Shown here piece after piece: positions 21,264 through 25,125 of a stretch of DNA of 25,125 nt. The notes below the pieces were generated by a model, which ran no database searches, had not been told where the DNA came from, and saw only the letters and a list, made by a program, of their open reading frames with translations. The stretch's first letter is position 1; each line of letters starts with the position of its first letter. The translations under genes were made by a program, and so were the position numbers. The stretch comes from a virus: IMG/VR virus record IMGVR_UViG_3300021959_000360, positions 1 to 25,125 of that record. One strand, written 5' to 3'.

Positions 21264-21599
21264 ATGAGTAAACCTACACTTCAAAAAGTATACGAAAAAA
21301 TGCAAATGATTAAGAAATACCCTGACGGGTTGGTCTTAGCGACTGCTTACGATAACGGCAGTCCCGCATTAATTTTAGGTCTGACAACAGGTGATGCTGT
21401 CGAGGGTGATACCTTTACACCACTAGCTATTATGCTCGACCAAAATAGAATCGATACGTTAAAGCCCGACTGGAGCACTTTTGACAATATTCAGCATATT
21501 ATAAAAAATGCTGAAAAACTCGATAACAGAGAAGAACCTGACGAGTTCGACTATCAACATCTCACTATAGATAAGTATTTTGAAAATGCTAACTTCTAA
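21264..21599 (+). CDS. Protein of unknown function, 111 aa
   Basis: Start set by promoter and shared leader. N-terminal helix KVYEKMQMIKKYP, then strands LVLATAYDNGSPALILGLTT and FTPLAIMLDQNRIDTLKPDW, and an acidic C-terminus. The alternating helix and strand pattern suggests a compact alpha/beta domain. No family recognised. Its end overlaps the next gene by 14 nt. Confidence 0.72.
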   Translation: MSKPTLQKVYEKMQMIKKYPDGLVLATAYDNGSPALILGLTTGDAVEGDTFTPLAIMLDQNRIDTLKPDWSTFDNIQHIIKNAEKLDNREEPDEFDYQHLTIDKYFENANF

Positions 21600-21786
21600 G
21601 TGTAATTTATGTTACGAACCAATACCTGAGGGCAGATTGTCCTTAGGTTATGTGACTTGTTTGGTATGTGGAGAAGCCGCAGCCAACAAGTTAGCGGAGA
21701 TTCGCAAAAAGCAAAGTGCACCTGCTTACAATAAAGGTGCGTATCAATATATAACTATTAATGATACTAAGACTATTGGGCGGTAA
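21586..21786 (+). CDS. Zinc-ribbon mini-protein, DksA/TraR-like finger pattern
   Basis: 66 aa from ATG 21586; a TTG two codons earlier is less likely. C6-x2-C9 (CNLCYEPIPEGRL) and TCLVCGEAAA give a CxxC...CxxC zinc site with the IPEGRL spacing seen in DksA/TraR-type C4 fingers, but the RNA-polymerase-contacting coiled coil of DksA is absent. The C-terminus SAPAYNKGAYQYIT is a motif I associate with small marine phage proteins. It might bind host RNA polymerase or DNA; function unknown. Confidence 0.7.
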   Translation: MLTSKCNLCYEPIPEGRLSLGYVTCLVCGEAAANKLAEIRKKQSAPAYNKGAYQYITINDTKTIGR

Positions 21787-21818
21787 GTATGCTGGTATAT
21801 AGTCAGCTTGTTCTTAGC

Positions 21819-21824
21819 TATAAT
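21819..21824 (+). promoter_or_regulatory. -10 box TATAAT before the 21857 gene
   Basis: Perfect TATAAT about 18 nt before the leader at 21842; no good -35 is seen at 17 bp (TATATA), so it may need an activator. Confidence 0.45.
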
Positions 21825-21841
21825 ATACTTAGTAATAAATA

Positions 21842-21853
21842 AGAAAGGAGAAA
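21842..21853 (+). promoter_or_regulatory. Shared 12-nt ribosome-binding leader (copy 9)
   Basis: Perfect AGAAAGGAGAAA ending 4 nt before the ATG at 21857. Confidence 0.85.
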
Positions 21854-21856
21854 TTT

Positions 21857-22051
21857 ATGAATAATGTGACGAAATTAGATGACCGCAAGTGTTGTATTTG
21901 CGACGGTCATATCGAGCCGCTGAGAAATGACAGCGGTGAGGTTGTGTGGGAAGGTGGCAACAATGCTTTACCAGTGCAAGATGGTAGGTGTTGTGATAAT
22001 TGTAATATGATGGTTGTGATACCCGCACGTATCGCAACGATGGAGGGGTAA
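21857..22051 (+). CDS. Four-cysteine zinc-binding mini-protein
   Basis: 64 aa. KCCICDGHIEPL near residue 11 and DGRCCDNCNMMVVIPARI near residue 43 give a CxxC...CxxC zinc site flanking a loop with VVWEGGNNALPV. I recognise the DGRCCDxCNxxVVIPARL ending from small proteins of marine phages; function unknown, possibly a nucleic-acid or protein-binding knuckle. It is separated by 1 nt from the next gene. Confidence 0.75.
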   Translation: MNNVTKLDDRKCCICDGHIEPLRNDSGEVVWEGGNNALPVQDGRCCDNCNMMVVIPARIATMEG

Positions 22052-22052
22052 T

Positions 22053-22244
22053 ATGGCTAGAGAACAACTAACTAATGACCGCGAATATTATTTCGAAATA
22101 CTGGACACTATGCAAGAACTAGGTAGTGTGAATATGTATGGAGCACCCGCAGAACTTACAAAACATTTTGATGTTCCGAGACGCGAGGCTATGTCTATTG
22201 TGACCGACTGGATGAAGTCGAAGGTGGTGAATGATGGGTCTTGA
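22053..22244 (+). CDS. Small helical, possible winged-helix protein
   Basis: 63 aa, with GGAGGGGTAAT before ATG. The sequence REYYFEILDTMQELGSVNMYGAPAELTKHFDVPRREAMSIVTDWM reads as three helices with TKHFDVPRREAMSIV resembling a helix-turn-helix (ELxxxFxVxxxxAxxIV). A DNA-binding regulator is plausible. Its end overlaps the next gene by 14 nt. Confidence 0.65.
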   Translation: MAREQLTNDREYYFEILDTMQELGSVNMYGAPAELTKHFDVPRREAMSIVTDWMKSKVVNDGS

Positions 22245-22680
22245 TTGTTATATAGTACACGCGAACGACCGTGATAAATCATTTACTCACGAAGATGACG
22301 AACGTTTGAAAGATATCAACTTGTGTGGAGGTATGTTGAGCGGTGGTGGTAGCGACGGCTCTTTTAGGGGCAAGGTCTACGAACCTTTGATAGATGAACT
22401 TATGCAACACGACGGAGGTATTTGGCATAAACAAGAAGAAGATGACTACGTTGTGCTGACCGATGAACTAAAAGAACAGGCTCATGCTCTAGGTGATTTG
22501 ATGACTGATTTGTTATTAGATGCCGAGGGTGATGGGACAGTGCTTAACGATGATGATGTAGTTTATAAAACGACTACGTCATATTACGAAAACGAGTATA
22601 CATGGAAGGAGATATGTGACCTCGAAAGGCTGCTCCGTGTTGCTTCAGAGCGTCGTGCCGTTATGCAAACATGGTGGTGA
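22231..22680 (+). CDS. Conserved phage protein (MGLDCYI...NLCGGMLSG type)
   Basis: 149 aa; two adjacent ATGs (22231, 22234), the second giving the MGLDCYI start usual for the family. NLCGGMLSGGGSDGSFRGKVYEPLIDEL (about 30-57) is the conserved core I associate with a recurrent phage family; the C-terminal half is acidic and helical and ends LERLLRVASERRAVMQTWW. Function unknown. Overlaps the upstream gene, and the next gene starts 3 nt after its stop. Confidence 0.75.
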   Translation: MMGLDCYIVHANDRDKSFTHEDDERLKDINLCGGMLSGGGSDGSFRGKVYEPLIDELMQHDGGIWHKQEEDDYVVLTDELKEQAHALGDLMTDLLLDAEGDGTVLNDDDVVYKTTTSYYENEYTWKEICDLERLLRVASERRAVMQTWW

Positions 22681-22683
22681 TTT

Positions 22684-22842
22684 ATGAGTGAAGAACTGCT
22701 ACGATTAAATAAACTATACGACTCGGTCTACGAGAAGTTTGAAACTAAAATAGATAAGCTCAAAGCTAAACGAGATTATGAACTTAGTTATATTTATGAC
22801 GCAATCAATAAAGAAAAACAAATAAAGAATTCTTCTCCATAA
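22684..22842 (+). CDS. 52-aa coiled-coil-like small protein
   Basis: MSEELLRLNKLYDSVYEKF...: highly charged, almost all helix (ETKIDKLKAKRDYELSYIYDAINKEK). No ribosome site beyond the GGTGGTGA of the preceding stop, so translation is probably coupled. Last gene before the terminator. Confidence 0.62.
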   Translation: MSEELLRLNKLYDSVYEKFETKIDKLKAKRDYELSYIYDAINKEKQIKNSSP

Positions 22843-22870
22843 ATGCTCCTTATAAATGAAGGGTTCTTTG

Positions 22871-22894
22871 ACCTCGCTTCGTGCGGGGTTTTTT
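22871..22894 (+). terminator. Rho-independent terminator ending the accessory block
   Basis: ACCTCGC (22871-22877) pairs with GCGGGGT (22883-22889), allowing one G-T, around TTCGT, followed by six T (22889-22894). Confidence 0.85.
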
Positions 22895-22924
22895 ATTGCC
22901 CTATTATTCTATGTGTATTGTTAT

Positions 22925-23100
22925 TCTGTAAAATAAAAAAGTTTTTGAAAAAAGTTCTCTACATTGGCTAATATCACTAATATACTAATAGAATCAAGCT
23001 ACAAGGCTCTTGGTTAGAGGATTGTTAGTAATAGCAAAAGTAATAGATTTCTATTAGTCTATTACAAATGAGTGGTAAGATACCTAGAGGGCATGAGAAA
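22925..23100 (+). repeat. Right copy of paired inverted intergenic element
   Basis: Related to the reverse complement of 3298-3460: the T/A-rich end at 22936-22960, a 23-nt block 22968-22990 (three CTAATA units, one mismatch), TTAGAGG (23014-23020) and the perfect 16-nt TAGAGGGCATGAGAAA (23085-23100). It also contains GTAATAGA/TCTATTAC stems near 23039-23065. It lies upstream of the rightward terminase gene, in the same orientation relative to that gene as the left copy has to the helicase gene. Confidence 0.7.
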
Positions 23101-23105
23101 AAGTT

Positions 23106-23127
23106 TATAATATGATAAATATATAAT
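23106..23127 (+). promoter_or_regulatory. TATAAT boxes upstream of terminase small subunit
   Basis: Two perfect TATAAT hexamers (23106-23111 and 23122-23127) 5 and 21 nt after the conserved block ending at 23100. No sigma70-like -35 lies at 17 bp, so the upstream repeated block may be an activator or alternative sigma site (late-type promoter, inference). Confidence 0.45.
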
Positions 23128-23164
23128 ATTATTGTAATATCATTTGCTAAGTCTAGGAGACACA

Positions 23165-23698
23165 ATGAAACAACTAACATATACATCATTAGTTCCGACA
23201 GAAGATGGTAAAGCCTATGTTGATGACAAGGGTAAGATATGGCAACCGCTCAACTCAAAACAAAAACTATTTTGTAAAGAGTATTTGAAAGGTCAAACAG
23301 CTACAGAAGCAGCGATTAAAGCAGGGTATACAAAGGACAGGAAGGGTGCTAAGACACAGGGAAGTGTTCTACTAAATCATAACCCAGTTGTACGAAACTA
23401 CCTCATCGACTTGGAAATCGCAGCCTCAGAGAGGGACGCAGTTTCTCTAGAGAATCATTTGTCAACTCTACACGACCTACGAGAAGAGGCAAAAGACCAA
23501 GGTCAGATATCCGCAGCCATCACAGCCGAGGTTCATCGAGGGAAGGCAGGCGGACTCTACATTGATAGACGCGAGATACTAACCGCGAAAATCGATATGA
23601 TGTCCAAGGACGACATACTCACTCGACTTGAACAGCTAATCAACAAGCGAGCAAGCGAGTCTAACGTGATTGAGGGAGAGTTTTCCGCTAAAGATTGA
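23165..23698 (+). CDS. terS: Terminase small subunit (terminase_2-like)
   Basis: 177 aa from ATG 23165, with AGGAG 4 nt before it; the frame is open to TTG 23144 but that start is weaker. The N-terminal core LNSKQKLFCKEYLKGQTATEAAIKAGYTKD...GSVLLNHNPVVRNYLIDLEIAA (about 32-86) is the small-terminase HTH signature (KQxxFxxEYLxxxxATxAAxxAGYS...A...LLxxPxVxxYI). It recognises the packaging site and recruits the large subunit, which would be expected nearby but is not within the window. Its second half is clearly GC-richer than neighbouring genes. It marks the beginning of the packaging/late region. Confidence 0.88.
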   Translation: MKQLTYTSLVPTEDGKAYVDDKGKIWQPLNSKQKLFCKEYLKGQTATEAAIKAGYTKDRKGAKTQGSVLLNHNPVVRNYLIDLEIAASERDAVSLENHLSTLHDLREEAKDQGQISAAITAEVHRGKAGGLYIDRREILTAKIDMMSKDDILTRLEQLINKRASESNVIEGEFSAKD

Positions 23699-23704
23699 TT
23701 GAGC

Positions 23705-23830
23705 CCAATCACTCTACTCTACTCTATCACTCACTCTACTCTACTCTACACCTTCACTACATTCCCCTACCCATGTACTGTTCTCTTCTTCAGTTCGTCT
23801 CTTCGTCTCTTCGTCCAATGTTCGTTGTCC
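23705..23830. repeat. Pyrimidine-rich tandem-repeat spacer after terminase gene
   Basis: The + strand carries many CTACT/CACTCT units (23711-23752) and about 2.75 copies of the 8-mer TTCGTCTC (23794-23815). No gene is supported here. Position next to the terminase small-subunit gene makes it a candidate packaging-site region; this is inference. Confidence 0.55.
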
Positions 23831-23888
23831 GTTGTTATCTGTCCATTATTAGTGCATAAAATAAAAGTAAATTAGTTTCTCTAAATGG

Positions 23889-23916
23889 TTGTATTCTTAA
23901 AGTAAAGTAGTATAAT
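23889..23916 (+). promoter_or_regulatory. TTGTAT-N16-TATAAT promoter
   Basis: TTGTAT (23889-23894), 16-bp spacer, perfect TATAAT (23911-23916). The predicted transcript starts near 23923, followed by a stem GTTCAGC/GCTGGGC (23926-23932 and 23939-23945, with two G-U pairs) around AATTAA, then GGTTTTT, which could act as 5' UTR hairpin or attenuator. Confidence 0.65.
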
Positions 23917-23954
23917 GATATGTAAGTTCAGCAATTAAGCTGGGCGGTTTTTCA

Positions 23955-23966
23955 AGAAAGGAGAAA
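23955..23966 (+). promoter_or_regulatory. Shared 12-nt ribosome-binding leader (copy 10)
   Basis: Perfect AGAAAGGAGAAA ending 5 nt before the ATG at 23971. Confidence 0.85.
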
Positions 23967-23970
23967 TACT

Positions 23971-24306
23971 ATGAAAAACAAAACTATAGAAAAGAAAGCA
24001 ACTAATAACTTCACTTCATTTAAAGTGCAAGGTAATGGCAGAAGATTTGACAAGACTTCTACTATCACTTTGAACAAAGTTGATGGTGCTAATACATTAC
24101 CTCATCAAGCACAGTGCATCATATCCGCACTTGCTACTGCTGATAATAACAGCTTAACTGTTGAGGACTTAATAGGGACTGACGCATCTGGTCTTAACTC
24201 TGCATTAGACAAGGTTGCTGAGTTTAACACAGTCCAGACTCCAGCAAAGATATGGCAGTTCTACAAGAACAGGCTAATCAAGTCTGAGTTCATCACAGTC
24301 GAGTAA
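23971..24306 (+). CDS. Paralogue of the 17773 accessory protein
   Basis: 111 aa. The N-terminal about 35 residues are basic and polar (KNKTIEKKATNNFTSFKVQGNGRRF); the helical C-terminal domain (HQAQCIISALATADNNSLTVEDLIGTDA ... NTVQTPAKIWQFYKNRLIKSEFITVE) aligns in pattern with the C-terminal domain of the protein at 17773-18150 but lacks most of its Lys/Ala tail. Both are single-gene units with own promoter, 5' hairpin, shared leader and downstream terminator. Function unknown; DNA binding is plausible. Confidence 0.75.
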   Translation: MKNKTIEKKATNNFTSFKVQGNGRRFDKTSTITLNKVDGANTLPHQAQCIISALATADNNSLTVEDLIGTDASGLNSALDKVAEFNTVQTPAKIWQFYKNRLIKSEFITVE

Positions 24307-24322
24307 TCTCGACTGACCTCTG

Positions 24323-24351
24323 AGCCCGCTGATTCCAGTGGGCTTTTCTTT
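24323..24351 (+). terminator. Rho-independent terminator after the 23971 gene
   Basis: 8-bp stem AGCCCGCT (24323-24330) with AGTGGGCT (24337-24344), one G-T pair, followed by TTTTCTTT. Confidence 0.85.
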
Positions 24352-24370
24352 GCTTGTAAGTCTCTCTTGC

Positions 24371-24480
24371 TCCGCTGTTCGCGGACTCTACTCCACTCCC
24401 TTATTCTCGAAATCAGACCCCCATTCCCCCCTTTTTCGCGTGCTCGCGGGTCCCACCCGCCCGCCCCTGGACTTGCATCC
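24371..24480. other. GC-rich, C-rich island without a gene
   Basis: In an AT-rich genome this stretch is markedly C-rich and holds several small inverted repeats: CGCG-TGCT-CGCG (24437-24448), and GCGGGT-CCC-ACCCGC (24446-24460). It is followed by TTGCAT twice (24473 and 24485) and then by two copies of an A7-T4 type motif at 24515-24541. No coding signal. A cos/pac or replication-related site is possible but unproven. Confidence 0.5.
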
Positions 24481-24524
24481 GCTTTTGCATGTAGTTTTCA
24501 AATAAGTCCCTAGTCAAAAAAATT

Positions 24525-24552
24525 TTGCGAAAAAAATTTTTACGATTATACT
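24525..24552 (+). promoter_or_regulatory. Promoter for apparently leaderless spanin gene
   Basis: TTGCGA (24525-24530), 16-bp spacer, TATACT (24547-24552). The hexamer ends 6 nt before the A of ATG 24559, and no Shine-Dalgarno sequence is present. Confidence 0.5.
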
Positions 24553-24558
24553 TTTGTG

Positions 24559-24945
24559 ATGGGATATAAAATAAGCATGGTTCTCGGAGTCCTATTGGTA
24601 GCTTCTTTGGCAGGTTCGAAATACCTGTTCGACCAATTATCTCAGTCTAAAGCCAATCAAATGCTTTTAGAAGGTAAAATAACCGAGCAAAATGATTCAA
24701 TTAAACAATACCTAGCTAAACAAGAACAACTATCCGCGGACCTCGGTAAGTTGGAAACTCAAAAACAAGACGCTCTCCGTGAGGTCAATAAATTAAGACA
24801 AACATTTGCTAAGCACGATTTAGATAACCTTGCGTTAAACAAACCAGGATTAATAGAAAAGATTGTTAATAAAGGCAGTAAACAAGTCATGGATGACTTA
24901 GTAGACCTAACTTCGGTCCAGAAGGAAACCCCCTCAAATGAATAA
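24559..24945 (+). CDS. Inner-membrane spanin (Rz-like)
   Basis: 128 aa from ATG 24559; a GTG directly before is an alternative. An N-terminal membrane segment (ISMVLGVLLVASLAGSKYLF) is followed by a long coiled coil (about 25-80: QSKANQMLLEGKITEQND...LGKLETQKQDALREVNKL) and a C-terminal LNKPGLIEKIVNKGSKQVMDDL, which matches the KPGxIxKxVNKGxxxVxDxL ending I know from Rz-like proteins of marine myoviruses. Type II signal-anchor topology with periplasmic coiled coil is that of i-spanins, which act with an outer-membrane lipoprotein to fuse the membranes at lysis. The following lipoprotein overlaps it by 8 nt. Confidence 0.8.
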   Translation: MGYKISMVLGVLLVASLAGSKYLFDQLSQSKANQMLLEGKITEQNDSIKQYLAKQEQLSADLGKLETQKQDALREVNKLRQTFAKHDLDNLALNKPGLIEKIVNKGSKQVMDDLVDLTSVQKETPSNE

Positions 24946-25125
24946 ACCCTTCCATTTAGTTCTACTAAGCTCATTCTTCTTTATAACTAGTTGTTCGCTA
25001 TTACCAACTAAACCTGTTGAAGTAAATACTATTGCGTTACCTGCACCCATGTACCACCCACCGCTGCCCATGGAAATACAAGCTGTTGGTGTTGAATGGA
25101 AAGTCCTCACACCAGAAATCATGGA
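24938..25125 (+). CDS. Lipoprotein, probable outer-membrane spanin (Rz1-like), 3'-truncated
   Basis: 62 codons visible, no stop before the window end. A classic lipoprotein signal peptide: MNKPFHLVLLSSFFFITSC with the lipobox Cys at residue 19, then a proline-rich mature part (SLLPTKP, PAPMYHPPLPM) and EWKVLTPEIM, like the W-x-V-x-TPEN ending of partners of Rz-type proteins in marine phages. It starts inside the end of the Rz-like gene, the usual nested or overlapping arrangement of spanin pairs. Endolysin and holin genes are not in the window. Confidence 0.75.
   Translation, partial: MNKPFHLVLLSSFFFITSCSLLPTKPVEVNTIALPAPMYHPPLPMEIQAVGVEWKVLTPEIM

Noticed and set aside
22968-23065. CRISPR-like array from CTAATA repeats
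   Set aside because: Units are only 6-8 bp, irregular and without spacers; iterons or promoter elements fit better.

Overview
The window looks like part of the genome of a tailed double-stranded DNA phage (Caudoviricetes). Evidence is a family A DNA polymerase, an archaeo-eukaryotic-type primase, two helicases, a ThyA-family enzyme, a MazG-like protein, a VRR-NUC-type nuclease, a terminase small subunit and a spanin pair, packed with ATGA and TAATG overlaps. The DNA is AT-rich, and many of the unnamed proteins resemble families I know from marine phages. Shine-Dalgarno sites are strong and canonical, so a proteobacterial host is plausible, but nothing here proves the host. No integrase, tRNA, IS element or CRISPR array is visible. 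Both ends of the window cut a gene.

Layout. (1) 1-1788: two rightward low-complexity Pro/Gly/Met-rich proteins, probably virion-associated; the first is truncated at its 5' end and carries 42-bp tandem repeats. (2) 1785-3227: one leftward SNF2-like helicase, convergent with the previous gene and sharing TTAA at the stops. (3) 3228-3546: a divergent regulatory region. (4) 3547-15310: the rightward DNA metabolism block, with two conserved phage proteins, AEP primase, AlkB-like dioxygenase, UvrD-like helicase, a base-modification-like cluster (160-aa protein, methyltransferase, HMUDK_hel/aGPT-Pplase2-type protein, ThyA-like dUMP C5 enzyme), family A polymerase and an HTH protein. (5) 15311-15529: a run of hairpins ending in a terminator, then a promoter. 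(6) 15530-22842: a train of small accessory genes (zinc-knuckle proteins, VRR-NUC nuclease, DUF932, MazG and many unknowns under 110 aa) broken by promoters and ending in a rho-independent terminator. (7) 22895-23164: a second regulatory region related, in inverted orientation, to the one at 3228-3546. (8) 23165-25125: terminase small subunit, an unusual pyrimidine-rich and repeat-rich spacer, a paralogue of an earlier accessory protein, a GC-rich island, and a spanin/lipoprotein pair.

How the genes work together. The primase, polymerase and helicases form a replication and repair set. The ThyA-like protein and the HMUDK_hel-family protein, with a methyltransferase and an unplaced conserved protein beside them, suggest that the phage makes 5-hydroxymethyl-dUMP and elaborates it into a hypermodified thymine. 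This is the best candidate for an incompletely described system here. Expression seems modular: ten perfect copies of a 12-nt leader, AGAAAGGAGAAA, sit 4-5 nt before start codons, often behind a TTTACT-type promoter, while three genes look leaderless, with a -10-like box ending exactly 6 nt before ATG. The paired inverted elements bracket the whole 19.6-kb early block and face outward toward the helicase and terminase genes.
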